Shown: positions 41,368 through 52,544 of the stretch, piece after piece
Position numbering within the stretch: position 1 is the first letter of the stretch
How the letters are laid out: each line of letters starts with the position of its first letter
From: Gracilariopsis chorda
Lineage: Eukaryota; Rhodophyta; Florideophyceae; Gracilariales; Gracilariaceae
Direction: 5' to 3'
Assembly (NCBI GenBank): GCA_003194525.1
Contig: NBIV01000239.1
Span: 44,792-108,791, forward strand
Length of the DNA: 64,000 bases
Translations under genes and position numbers: made by a program
Notes under the pieces: generated by a model
The model's database searches: none
What the model saw: only the letters and a program-made list of their open reading frames with translations
What the model was told of the DNA's origin: nothing

Positions 41368-43479
41368 ACTGTACAAAGCGCTAAACCCAAATCGTAAGTA
41401 TTCAACTTTGCCGACAGTAGTTTAATCTCCTTCTTGCCAAAAGAACGCACGTAACTTGCGGGCAACTCTTTTAAATGGCACGTTTCTACGTTTTAATGAG
41501 ATTACCAGGATTATGTTCTTGTCCTCTGATTGAAAAACTGATAAATGTATGAAAATGTTTGAAATATAACCGACAAAATAAGAACATCTATACTAGACGG
41601 ATAAATAGTGATATACTAATATCAATTGTAACAATATACGTCTCACATCTATAACCTATGACGACTCACCAAAACGCTTAATGCACCTGTCATCCGTCAC
41701 AAGCTCACCAAATTCCTGATAACTTCGCCTTTCCTGGGTCTAAACAAACGCCAAGCATAATTCTTTCCATCCAAAAATATCTCGCGATACAGAAAAAGAT
41801 CCACTCTCTTCCTATCACACCCGGAGCTCTTTTCCATGATACGGAAAAAGATTGGGATTTGGAACACTCTGTGCTCGTTTTAGGTAGCGGGCGGTAGACC
41901 GTATGCATCGCATGCAGTTAGGGGCGATCTTCTCTGATCCATTCCGTAGTCTGCTGAATGATCTCGGGAAAAAAGCTGATCAGCTGATATTGTTCTGGGA
42001 CGAGATAGAGATTGTATATCTGTACCTTTCGATGGGTCATCGTGATTGGAATTATATTTAGCCATTTGCATGGTACTGCAACTGGTTCTCGAGTAGAACG
42101 TTGCAGATCTATTTGGTTAATTAGGATCGTAGCTGTATGTTCCAAAAATAATTATCATATATCTTTGAGAAACTTTGACACATTTCCACACCAATTCCTT
42201 CTTCTATGTGGCTGAAGTTACCCCAGTTATGTCGCAGAGCTGTGAAAAGGTCTTGAGCAGCACCGAATAGTTAGTGTTGTATTCGGATTGCAGTGGGCTC
42301 TAAACAAAATCGGAAACCAAAGCAGCCGTCTCTGGACAGCAAGGGGCCCTCATGTAAAGGCTGAGACTCTCAAACTGTGGCAATGAACTTTCCACCCAAA
42401 GCGCACAGTAATCCGAGAAGTATGCGGTTAAAGATGTTTATAACCAACGTCTGGTTGCGCTCCGTAATTTTAGTTTTACCATTTACACATGCTAAATGTT
42501 TCAAACTAGTTTTTAACTAGAGTGAAAATTTACGGCGCAAGCAGGATACCACGAGGTGAGTGAGCACTGCGACAGCGATGCTTCGCAATACCACGGGTAT
42601 TTATTGCCTGCAGTTGATGCGTAAAAGCAACTAACCCTCTCTTCAATATCTCTACCTCCATTGTCAGCATTCCGCGTTCATTTCTTAGTGATATAACTGC
42701 CTTTTATAGATCGGTACGATAAGCTTTAAATCTTGTTTAGTTGCAGTATTTCCTTGACAAGAAAATCTTCCGCTATGACTGCATGATTCTAATCACCACT
42801 CCTCGTCATTTTCTTACAAGATTGTATCAGCTTCGCGTGCTCTCCATCGCGGCGTCAGGCTTCTGTTCTCGATTTCTTTCTCTTGCCCATTCCTATTTTG
42901 CGGTTCACCACATCTTTCCGTTGGGCAGTGAAGTATACGATGCTTTAAGAACTCCACTTTTTCCACTTGTTCGTTCTATTCCTCCACTACCAGGAACATT
43001 AGTACTCCGCGCACCACCTAGTTTTGTGTAAACTCATTATCAGTAGTATTGTTGACGTGAAGAACTTCTATAGTGCACCATTTATTCGGGAGTCCAGATA
43101 GGTTATCCAGACGCCAAAGAAATTCAATACAATCATTTCTTTGCGGTATGTTTTAGAATAATTTGCATACTAGAGGTCTGAATGCATAAGATATGAGTCT
43201 GAAATCGTCCATAAAGAGGTCTGGAGATGGAATTTTGTACCTTTATACGTGTTGATTCTGATGTATTTACTAAAAATGATAGACCAAACGATTACCAGAC
43301 TTCAATGAAGTTGCCTTGGAGAATCCTCCCATTCTGATGTGAAGGAGCAGATAAATGGCGATGTATGAGTGTAGGAGTACGCGAAGTGAGGAGATATCCA
43401 TCTATCTCTCTGTACGAAACATGGCGACTTGAGATAATTCAGTATTGAGACAAGCATTGTTACTGCCATAGTACAACAA
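41368..43479. other. No recognised feature
   Basis: AT-rich, with ORFs below 100 codons on both strands. The longest (42741-43031, plus) has no motif and a Pro/Ser-rich end. No repeat shared with the rest of the window was noticed. Confidence 0.4.
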
Positions 43480-44283
43480 TAAGCGTTCTGATCCATCTTT
43501 GGCTTAGTGCAGCAAAAAGGGTTCTACATGCTGCGCGAGAGCCAGACTGTAGTTGATGGGTCCGAAGAAGTAATAGAGGTACATCTCTGAGTTTGATATA
43601 TTTTTGACTGACCCGTAGCGATCTAACTACAATTGATTGCAATCGGGTGGAACAGCAGTCATTTTCTGTTCTTCCACCCTCTCAGCAGCAGGCACGTTCA
43701 ACATACAGCAGCAGCCATACACACAATAAGCTTTCAGCTTTTCTGCTGCTGTTTTTGCAGCTGAAGTTTTTTATTGGCGGGAGGCGTTGCGCAATATTCG
43801 AAATTTAAAGTGCTGAAGGCGATGTGCAAGCTGAAATCTTTTTTTGCAACTCCTCCTGTCAATCAACAACAACCGCGTCATTTTCATCTCTCCCCTTCAA
43901 ATATTTCCTCAGGGATGAGATATTGCTTGTTTCAGCAGCAGAGTACCTGGCACTGCACTCATTTATGCAGTGCCATCCAATTGAAATCAAGCGCACTGAA
44001 ATTGCTACGTGTCAGTCAAACGTACCCCACATGCAGAGTTGTACCTCTACTACTTCGAAATCAACCAAAGTTTGGCTTTGGCGCAGCATGCAGAACACCC
44101 TCTTTGGTTTGGTAAATCAAACCTGGATCCGGAAAAATGTTCTTGTCTCTTCATTTTATAGATTTCTGGAGGAATGAGGGGGTACATATTCATTGAAAGA
44201 AAGCGTTACGCCAATAAACACGCTCGTACACCCCGTACACCCCCTTCAGCGGGTGCAAAAAGTCTCTAGGGCCATTTTTACTG
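43480..44283 (-). repeat. Helitron-derived segment downstream of H2
   Basis: Contains a unit 5' end in minus orientation (GTCAATCAACAACAACC near 43857-43873) with hairpin arms GGCGGGAGGCGTTGCG (43779-43794), CAG-rich sequence at 43680-43760, and an inverted duplication: 43505-43660 and, reversed, 43975-44110 (GTTCTGCATGCTGCGC, AGTAGAGGTACA, TTTGACTGAC). It follows the 3' end of H2. Confidence 0.5.
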
Positions 44284-44317
44284 GTGTAAATCATTATAGT
44301 ATGCAGAACAAGAGGGA

Positions 44318-44332
44318 GCGGCCTTCGGCCGC
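44318..44332 (-). terminator. 3'-terminal hairpin of Helitron H2
   Basis: Perfect stem of six GC pairs with a 3-base loop: GCGGCC-GAA-GGCCGC, about 35 bases from the 3' end. Helitrons typically end with such a hairpin, which acts as a transposition stop signal. Related, less perfect hairpins stand in H3 (47142-47156) and U2 (CAGCCGAAGGCTG near 19598-19610). Confidence 0.65.
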
Positions 44333-44455
44333 GGGCGGCACTGCGCGCCGCGGTGGAGGAGTGATAAACAGCGGTGACGAAAAAAGAGGATGGAGAAAGC
44401 AAAAGCAAAAAAGCAAGTAGTTTAATTCAATGAAAGAAGAATGCAAGAGATATGA

Positions 44456-45330
44456 TTACGGTTGTGGAGGGATGCAGAATTGAATGGCTTCAGGCAGCAC
44501 TGGGTTGGCGATGGGAACAGGCATGGGATGAATTGTGTGCGCATTCGAGTGTGTAAGCTGTGGATCATGCAGGAGCAGCACATGGTCGTTCCTTCGAACG
44601 CGCGACAATGCGACATACAACTGACCAGCGCAGAAGAAGTTGGATCGCACATCCACAACCAAGCCATCCAACGTCTTTTCCTGTCCTTTTTGAACGGTAG
44701 CTGCAAACGCGAGACGAATGGGAAACTGCCTTCGAATCATGCGAATATCTGTGAAAGAAAACTCGAAGTCGATACGATGCAGGAGCTGTCGTTCGAGCAC
44801 CTGTCTGTTCTCGTCGAATCGATCCACCTGCATCGTAAATTGATCGACACGCTCGACTACGAACAGCTTTCCGTTGACCACAGCCGGATGCAGCACATTC
44901 CGAATGACCATAACTGGCACACCAATCTTCAAGTCCAAGTTATGAGGCGGTACTCCAGTAGGCGCATACTGATATGCAAACCCGGGGACGATAGAACTGG
45001 CAAAGTCAGACTCTGGGTTCTGTCCACGAACAGGTTGCACGGTTGTCGCTGACGGAAGAGTGAAGCGCTTAGCAGGAAACAGATCTAGCGCTGCCGCATT
45101 ATTTTCGTCGACCAACTGATTTGTGGAGGCAATGAGCATTTTGCTGAGATCCACATCCTCCTTGCGTCGTGTTGTGAGCCACTTCCACAGGAATTGGTAG
45201 GCGGTTTGCATGCCACCGGTAGATCTGAGTGAGAGCGGAGCGTTGTTGGATATTGTGTTTCGTGCAGTGGAACGTAACAGCGACGCAAATGCCGGATCAT
45301 CGGCTTGGCGTATACTGGCGCAGTGCAATT
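44456..45330 (-). pseudogene. Helicase C-terminal part in H2
   Basis: Open for about 290 codons from RQADDPAFASLLRSTARNTI: RRKEDVDLSKMLIASTNQL, GQNPESDFASSIVPGFAYQY, TGVPPHNLDLKIGVPVMVIRN, FTDIRMIRRQFPIRLAFAAT, VQKGQEKTLDGLVVDVR, CAGQLYVALSRVRRN. This is the C-terminal RecA-like domain of a Helitron PIF1-type helicase and the best preserved copy in the window, but the N-terminal half with Walker A and B is absent. The frame extends upstream into terminal repeat sequence (to 45469), forming a chance fusion. It aligns with 17190-18030 of H1. Confidence 0.8.
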
Positions 45331-45539
45331 TGCCACGTGTTCGAATGCACTGCACTGGCGCAGTGCAATTTGCCACGTGTCGGAATGAACAGGCGGGGTT
45401 TTGCTGCTGAGTGGCTGGCACAACAATTTGATTGTACTGCAAGCCATTCAGCAGCCATTGCACAGTCAACTTGCAGCAGCAGCAGCAAATTAACTGAACG
45501 CTTTGCTGCTGCTGCTGCAGCTGAATTTTTTAAATGGTA

Positions 45540-45617
45540 GGGAGGCGTTGCGCCAAATGGCAGTTTTGCATGCTCGTAGAGGGGCATACAGGGCGGTTTA
45601 TTGGCGCACCGCCTCCC
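45540..45617 (-). promoter_or_regulatory. 5' subterminal hairpin of Helitron H2
   Basis: Arms 45540-45556 (GGGAGGCGTTGCGCCAA) and 45601-45617 (TTGGCGCACCGCCTCCC) pair at 16 of 17 positions around a 44-base loop. The same stem, with changed bases, stands in every other unit. Confidence 0.7.
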
Positions 45618-45646
45618 ATCAATCAACAACACCCCCCTCATACATG

Positions 45647-46127
45647 TGTAAATCATTAAGAGTGGGGTGTTGAGATGTTGAGAGAAAAGGAAACGGCTCT
45701 CAGCCCTTGGCGACGCTGCCCGCCACGTTATTTATGTTGCCCTATTGATTTAGTAGCGTTTGGAGGCTCTCCAAGCACTTTGCTCGCTTCCGCTCGCAAT
45801 AAAGATGGTAGAGGACTGTGGTGCCGTGGGACCTTGAGTATCTAGAGCCGTACAGGTTTCTGCGTAGGGGCCTAAATGGATTGCAGTACGAGCCAGTGAG
45901 GGAGAAAAGTGACACATTGCTTTCTGTACCTGGCCGGCACTGAGCTCATTATGGTAGTGCCAACCACTAAATGGCCAGCTTGGCTGCTGCTGCTACCGCT
46001 GAATGATATAAATGTTAGAGAGGCGGTGCGCCATATGAGAGTTTTGCATGCGCCTAGAGGGGCATGGGGGGCGGTTTATTGGCCCACTGCCGCCATTCAA
46101 TCAAGAACACCCCCCTCATACTTGAAC
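45647..46127 (-). repeat. Non-autonomous Helitron unit U3
   Basis: Minus orientation, between the CAAATCATTA junctions at 45646 and 46127. 5' end AGTATGAGGGGGGTGTTC; hairpin arms AGAGGCGGTGCGCC/GGCCCACTGCCGCC. 3' end with GCAGCGTCGCC..GAGAGCCGTTTCC and CTCAACACCCCACTCTTAATG. Non-coding. Confidence 0.65.
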
Positions 46128-46603
46128 AAATCATTAGAGCAGAGGGACAAAAGGAAGTGGACTTCGGCGGCGGGCGGCGCTCCGTGCTGATGAATGAGAG
46201 TTAATTCGGGGCTCTGCAGCCAATGGCGGCTCGGTATTGCTCCAAACGGCCTGCAAAACAATGAAAGCCGCGGAACAAAGAGCAAATATGGAATAATGTT
46301 GAATTAAGCGCGCACGCGTCGGTGAGTGATTGGCACTCGAGTAGTCTGAATAGAGTACAGTGGATTGTAATTGGCTTGCACTGGCAAAATGACTGCAGTG
46401 CCTGTTCAAAGCGGGGTGGCTGGCATTGTTGTAGTGCCACCCACTGAGTAGCACAGGAAGGCATTATATAGCAGCAGCCAATGAGCTTTAACCTTTGCAT
46501 CTGCTGCTGCTGAATTTTTGAAATGCGCTGAAGAGGGCGTGGAATAGGAGTTTTCGGCCCAACGCCTGCTGTCAATCAACAAAACCTTCCTCCTTGAGAA
46601 GCA
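46128..46603 (-). repeat. Non-autonomous Helitron unit U4
   Basis: Minus orientation, 476 bp. 5' end near 46600 (AGGAGGAAGGTTTTGTTGATTGAC), then CAGCAGCAGATGC and GCACTG-rich middle (46320-46440), 3' end with GCGCCGCCCGCCGCCGAAGTCC and TGTCCCTCTGCTCTAATGATTTG. Non-coding. Confidence 0.65.
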
Positions 46604-47102
46604 AATCATTAAAGTACAAAGGATATTGAGGCATCCTTCTTGTTGAAAGGCAAGTCATCATAGTAGGTGGGGTTTTGAAATATGCCTTCGGATCCATTTT
46701 GGCATTGCACAACAACGAAGTTTCTCCATGCTGCGCCACATAAAAGCATTGGTTATTGAATGCAAAGATGGAGTAGAGAAAGAAACTTAAATTTCAATTA
46801 CTTTTGACAAAAAATGGCAATCTAAGTGCACGTGATTGCAATATGCTGGCACTGCAGTCACTTACTGTAGTTCCAGCCAGTTAGCAGCAGCAGCAGTGCG
46901 CATACAGCAGCAGTAAACATGCAGCAGCAGCCAGGCATCCAATGAGCTTCGAACTCTGCTGCTGCTGCTGATGCTGCTGAATTTTTTTATTGGCATTGAC
47001 GCTTGTGTCAAAGTGGAAGTGGCATGCACTGAGAGGGGTGTGCAAGGAGATGTTTTGGCGTGACGCCTCCCGTCAATCAACAACCATCTCTCATACATGA
47101 AC
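46604..47102 (-). repeat. Non-autonomous Helitron unit U5
   Basis: Minus orientation, about 499 bp, starting CATGTATGAGAGATGGTTGTTG. Contains several CAG runs (46886-46975). Hairpin arms GACGCTTGTGTCAAA/TTTTGGCGTGACGCC. 3' end GTACTTTAATGATTTGC next to U4. Non-coding. Confidence 0.65.
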
Positions 47103-47281
47103 AAATCATTATAGTACAGGGGGTTTTGAGAAAAGAGGAAGCGGTATTCGGCCGCGGGCAGCGCTGTGAGCCGCGGCGGAGGAGTAATGAAAACCGGTGA
47201 GGAAAAAGGGTGGAGAAAGCAAAATCAGGAAATCTAGTAGTTTAATTCAATGAATGAAGAACGCAAAAAGTATGATTACGG

Positions 47282-48207
47282 TTGTGGATAGATGCAGACC
47301 TGTATAGGTTCAGGCAGCAGTGGGATTGCCATAGTCAGAGGCATAGAATGAATTGTCTATACATTCCTGGATGTAAGCTGGGGTTCATTCAGGATCAGCA
47401 CATGGGCCTTCCTTCGAACGAGCGACAATGCAACGTACAACTGACCTGCGCAGAAAAACTTGGACCGCACATTCACAACGAAGCCCTCCAACATTTTTTT
47501 CTGTTCTTTTCGAACGGTTGCTGCAAATGTAAGGTGAGTGTGAAACTGCAAGCGATTCATTTGAATGTCTGCGAAAGAAAACTCGAAGTTCGATACAATG
47601 CAGGAGCCGTCGTTACAACACCTGTCCGTTCTTGTCAAATCGATCCATTTCATCGGTAACTGATCGACACGCATGACCACTAACAGCTTTTTATTAACCA
47701 CAACAGGATGCAGCACGTTTTCGATGACCATAAATGTCACAAAAATCTTCAATTCCAAGTGATGAGGTGATACCTCAGTAGGTGCATACTGATATCCAAA
47801 CTCGGGAACAGAAGTATTGGTGAAATCGGGCTCTGAGTTCTGTCCAGTGTCAGGTTGTACTGCCTTAGCTGGTGGAAAAGTGAAGCGCTCACCAGGAAGC
47901 AGATCCAGCGCAGGTGCATTATATTCTTCGACCAAGTGGTTTGTTCATGCAATGAGAATTTTGCTGAGATCCACGTCCTATTTGGGTCTTGTTGTGAGCC
48001 ACTTCCACAGAAAATAGTAAGTGGTTTGCACCCGCCAGGGAATTTGAGTGGTAGTGGATCGTTGTTCGAGATTAATTTGCGTGCACTGACACGTAAGAGC
48101 AACACAAATGCCAGAGTACTTGGTCGATGAGATACAGCACTTGCAGCCGAGCACCATGTCCACAGATCACTATTCCACTGTAACTCGTTGAGAATGTTTG
48201 TGTACAC
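47282..48207 (-). pseudogene. Helicase C-terminal half of H3
   Basis: Two overlapping frames. 48207-47749: MYTNILNELQWNSDLWTWCSA then frameshifted text; 47935-47357: ALDLLPGERFTFPPAKAVQPD, YQYAPTEVSPHHLELKIFVTF, FAATVRKEQKKMLEGFVVNV, RSKFFCAGQLYVALSLVRRK. It aligns with H1 and H2 over the whole length. Confidence 0.75.
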
Positions 48208-48270
48208 TCGTCCTAAATTTCCATTCGGCTAAACCTCCATGTATACCTACGGCACAACAGGAAGAAAATG

Positions 48271-48852
48271 TTAGTAGTTGCTGGGTAGAACGGTCGTTAA
48301 GCCCCAAAGCAGAGACGGGGTTTCCGTTCCACTGCAGCGAAGAACTTTGAGAAACGGATCCATGCGTTCAAAAAGCTTTCCTGAAAGCATTGAAACATCA
48401 TTCTTGACGAGCAGCTGTATTTCGAGAAGCAGTCCAGCACGTTGACATCGGTGACCGCATGTGTACAAAGCAGCTTTGCTGGAGTTTGTGCTGTTCTTAT
48501 CAGCTACACCCAGTTCAAGCAGGCTATATAAAGTGCAGTCATCTTTGTACAACAATGCTGCAATTGTTGTAGCAGTCATTTCGGCGAGCATTCCTTCTGA
48601 CTCAGGGATATCGCGAAGGAGGTCGAGCACGTATGTCCTTCCACTTCGTGCAGATCCTTGCACAAAAAAAACCTCTCTAGGAGTGGCTCTCCGCTCCTGC
48701 AACGCCTGCAGTTCTTGTAATGCGACAATCATGGTGTCAATGACTCGTCTTTGGCAAGGTTTTAACCTTAAAAGGTGGCATAACTTGACTGCAATGTTGG
48801 CGCATTTGCACCACTCGCGCTTCTCGAGTTGTTGTAGCTTGATTCGTCTCAC
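48271..48852 (-). pseudogene. Helicase N-terminal half of H3
   Basis: 193 codons: LKPCQRRVIDTMIVALQELQ, then the Walker A loop EVFFVQGSARSGRTYVLDLL, in which the invariant Lys is Arg, then SEGMLAEMTATTIAALLY, CTLYSLLELGVADKNS and KNDVSMLSGKLFERMD at the Walker B place (Asn-Asp for Asp-Glu). It ends at a TAG before the GDFxQxxPVV region. Substitutions predict loss of ATP hydrolysis. Confidence 0.78.
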
Positions 48853-48859
48853 TTAATGC

Positions 48860-49300
48860 TGTATCACCCTGCTGTTGGTGTTGGGAGAAAAAGCTTTGAT
48901 TGCGTAGCAGTCTTCTACGATGCCGATCTGAGGACTTCACCACACGTCTATACATTTCTTGCTTACGCTGCTGCTCGTTGCCTGTATTTAGGTCATTACG
49001 TAGCGTCTCGCAGTTTTCGACTACCATGTTCTCTGGGTATGCTCATTGCTGGTATAATGTATCAACCAGAAGTCGTAGCTCGGAGAGCGTGCTGTAGATA
49101 TGCACTGCTTCTTTGAAGGCAATGTCAAACTCGGTTCCGTCCGCGAGCAGTACATTTGAAATGACTGTTTCACGATACGTTCCATACTGCTGTCCTCTAA
49201 TATTATTTGCGTCTTCATAAAAGCTCGAGCTATGATTCATAAGCAGTAAGCAACGAGCAACAGCTCAATGTCTCACGCTAATACAGTTTTGACCCTTACG
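48860..49300 (-). pseudogene. Helitron linker region of H3
   Basis: MNHSSSFYEDANNIRGQQYGT, YRETVISNVLLADGTEFDIAF, KEAVHIYSTLSELRLLVDTLY aligns with 16090-16290 of H1. Downstream, a second frame encodes a basic, Gln-rich stretch leading to the helicase. Confidence 0.65.
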
Positions 49301-49975
49301 ATGCACTGCTCGTCTTACGTGCGCTGTACTGCGTACATGGGCAGATTGAAGTCGTCTGCACGCACCTGGGTGATGTCTTTTTTTTTTTGATGAAGCAAAC
49401 GTGCAAGAAGCTTGAAATACAAAAACATCTTTTCAAAATAAGAAAGGTAGTCGAGGTTTGCCTATGCTTCGGTCCTGGCAAAGTATCTCCCCAGCGTAGA
49501 GGGCTGCGATGCAGAACGAACGGGGTTTGGAGGACCTTTCAGCAAAACCTTGCGCTCTCCTTCCAAGTTACACGCCAGTCACACTACTTTAGGTACGGTT
49601 TAGACATGGCGAAACTCAAAAATTCTCCAAGCTGCAATGACGGCGCCCACAACACGCGCTTGCATGTATCCAAGAATGACGTTCTGCACCTGTGGCTCTT
49701 GTGGCCACTCGTTTTGCATGCCTGTGGCATCAGCAAAACTCACGTTGAGCACCAAATTCTGAGCTTTAGGCTTCGTAAAGGCGTACTTCTTCAGATAGGC
49801 CACCGCTGCCTCTCCTTGCGTGCGTTATTTGTTTAAATGGGAGCGGTACCGTTTGTCATAGCTGGGTTTTAGGGCACAATATTGGGTCTTCTTGCCTTCT
49901 TCTCCTGAATATCATGCGATTCGTGCCTTCTTCAAGGTACCTCTCCAGCACAAATATGTTCCTGTCGTATCCACA
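49301..49975 (-). pseudogene. Region between Rep and linker, H3
   Basis: Fragments matching H1 around 15400-15990 in broken frames, e.g. KKARRPNIVP and a counterpart of the VGTVNAASRIFEFRHV segment on 49800-49600 (VVGAVIAAWRIFEFRHV). A T-rich/A-rich tract stands at 49379-49390. Confidence 0.5.
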
Positions 49976-50392
49976 CTAGCACCGCCCGGAGCGATTTCGG
50001 CAATAGGGGCAGTGGCGATGGCTTTTCATGGACCGAAAAAGGCCATAACACACGTCGTACTCACTGAGAAGGGGAATTTCTATTCGAATCAGTTCGTCGA
50101 TTAAGTAAATGTCTTCAATTCCGCCTCCCACAAGCCATACGAGCATGCGGTGATGAGGCACATTGCGGTCTCGAAACTCAAGGTTTGATGCAAGCCCCAA
50201 GCACTTCATTCCAAAGATGTGCTCCAAGTTCTTCTCCAAGTTCTTCATGAACCCATTGGCGTAATGGTTGTACACCCTTGCAATCAAGCCCAGTCGGGTA
50301 AACGGTCCAGGGCAGGTACTCCGTGTCTTAATTGCGTTACGATTGCTGGTGTACATCCCCATGCGCTGGATGTCCTCTCGCGAGATGTTCAT
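49976..50392 (-). pseudogene. Helitron Rep (HUH-type) region of H3
   Basis: MNISREDIQRMGMYTSNRNAI, LGLIARVYNHYANGFMKNLEK, HIFGMKCLGLASNLEFRDRN, then VPHHRMLVWLVGG, the HUH place with the second His changed to Arg, and SHRHCPYCRNRSGRC. It aligns with 14960-15360 of H1. Confidence 0.72.
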
Positions 50393-51660
50393 GTTTATTG
50401 TAATAAAGAAAGAGGGCCATTCTCTGCGCGCCTCAAGTGCCTATAAATCCATGCTTTCGTTCTTCCAGTACGCTGCTGAGTTGATCGATTCATCGGGCAG
50501 AAATATAGTTCCCATTTGCGTCAACTGGGATGGTGACACTTCGCCAGTTTGCTGTTGTGCTTGATGCATTTCCTGCTATTGTACCATGCCCATCTGTTGC
50601 TATCTCTCTATTAAACGCTATCTCATGTCCTCAATGTTTGTTGGGGCACGAAGCATCTACATCTGCATCAACTGTCCACTGTCTAGGAAGATGTTTTCTG
50701 AGTAGAGACTTCATTTCGTGTTCTCAGCCCAGGTGGGATTCCGGAGCTTCCACTCAGTGATGCTAAGACCTGAGCTTTGCTGTGTAAAGTCCCTTGCCTC
50801 CAGAAACAGGCCGATGCCTAACGGTTCGTGTTGATCGCTTTACGGATAGAAAAGAGTGTAAGCGCCTTTCTCTTTCATTTTGGATGCCGTTTTTAGAGGT
50901 CGGTACCGCACTAGCCAATTATTTGCGGCATTTGCAGTCGCCCCTGCTCCAGAAACAGCAGCAGTCGTTACTACAGCGTGTTATGCTGTTACGTGTCTCT
51001 CTACCAAGTGCGGTGGTTGAGACTCCATATGGTACAGTCCAGTAGATTCAACCTCGAGCGTTCTCATCACGGTTGGCCCCCATCAGGAACATCATTAGGG
51101 AGCGGGTCTGCATCTGCAAAAGGAGTGCTGAGTGTGGCACTTTGTGTCATTCGTATCCACGTTTGGTTACACCTTGTTCTGCTGCTTTCACGCTGATGTC
51201 CAACGCAGTCTCAGCATTCTGTTGTTGTTATTGCGTGCTTAGCATAGGTCAGTACCGCTCGTACACCACCTCTGGCTTGGGCTGGATCAAATCTTACAAC
51301 TTGGGCACGATGTCCTTCAGGTCAATGCTTTGAATGATCGTACGCAGACTAGCACGCGCATATTGCGATGGGTCCAGCTAAGGCGAAGTGGTACTCCACA
51401 GAAAGCTATAGCGTGTGTTGTTCTCGTTCTTTGTAGGGACAGCGAGAGCTGCGTTGCCCTCAAGTCTGAGAAAAGAAGGACCGCCTCCTGTCACATACGA
51501 CATGTCCATGAACGCTTGCCTCGTCACAAAGAATGTATTCAAATTTAGTAAATGGGAGTAAAATTGTCTCAGGCTATAAAGACTGCAAACCAACACCTTG
51601 CTATGCCCTCTGCGCAACGTGACGCCCTACTCTGAGATTTTTTTTATTACACAGCACATT
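50393..51660 (-). pseudogene. N-terminal coding remnant of Helitron H3
   Basis: 50780-50950 matches H1 14391-14530 in inverse orientation at the DNA level (GACTGCAAATGCCGCAAATAA; CGGCCTGTTTCTGG). The frame 51617-51378 (FFVTRQAFMDMSYVTGGGPSF) may belong to the same protein. No conserved enzyme motif. Confidence 0.45.
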
Positions 51661-52520
51661 ACATTGGTCTCTTTATCACGCAAAACACAACTGCAATATC
51701 TGCAGCTATGTATTTTCAATATCGAGTCCTGGTACGGACAAGAGTAAAGCGTGTGTGAGTGCTTGTTGCATCTCCCGCATCTCTTCTGGCGCCCAATCGA
51801 GGGCGTCCCAAACTATAGAATGCTGTCAAAGATTGTTAGATAACTCCAAGCTTCAGGTGCTACTGGATCTCAAACGTATTACACGCAATACAGTCGTTGA
51901 CCCGAACGTCCAGCAGAATGAATTATGGTCGTGTCGAGTTGCTGCTGTGTCTGCTGTGGCTGCTCCTGCGGCGGCTGTAAACTAGCACGAGTGATCTCAT
52001 CCTCTTCCCCCTCCATGGGAACAGGCTTATGCTGTTGTTCTTCAGCTTGCGACAGAGTGGGCTTGTGTGGCGGGTGTGAGGGAGCAGGACTGATCTCATC
52101 TAATTCCAATTCTATCGGAACGGGTATCTGTTATTATTTTGGTTCACATTGTGGCAGAGCAGGTTACTGTGCGGGCGATGGCTGTGAGGGAGCAGGAGTG
52201 ATCTCATCCCTCCAAGTCCATTGCAACAGGCATCTGTTCTGCAAGCGGTGGGAGAGATGGAGGTATTGGACTGAGAAGAATATGACAGGAGAACTCTCAC
52301 GAACTCGATAAATCCAGGTATTGGAGAGGACGTTGGTAGCACTGTAGCATTGGAACCACCTACCTCAGCGACATTTGCACTGTACGTTGCTGAGACTGGC
52401 CTAGCTGCAGGAGTAGTTTCATCTTCTTACAAGTCTGGAACAATGGGCCCTTGCACATGCACGCCACTCTCACTCACATCCACTCCAGCTGGAGCGAGAA
52501 GAGCTGGTTTTCGTCCAGGT
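51661..52520 (-). other. Upstream part of H3, low-complexity
   Basis: Pro/Gln/Ser-rich frames on the minus strand (LQPPQEQPQQTQQQL; SHPPHKPTLSQAEEQQHK) and imperfect duplications of GTGAGGGAGCAGGA..GATCTCATC (52076-52100, 52187-52206) and CAGCTTGCGACAGAG-like segments. No domain recognised. Confidence 0.4.
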
Positions 52521-52544
52521 CATCCAGCTCCTGGCCATGCTCCA

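Larger units (their letters stand above)
44284..45646 (-). mobile_element. Helitron H2: non-autonomous, carries helicase fragment
   Basis: 5' end on the minus strand at about 45646 (ACATGTATGAGGGGGGTGTTG), 5' hairpin 45540-45556/45601-45617, CAG-rich middle, then a helicase fragment joined at about 45305, and 3' end with the hairpin GCGGCCGAAGGCCGC (44318-44332) and TACTATAATGATTTAC. It is an internal deletion derivative of an autonomous element like H1 or H3. Confidence 0.78.
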
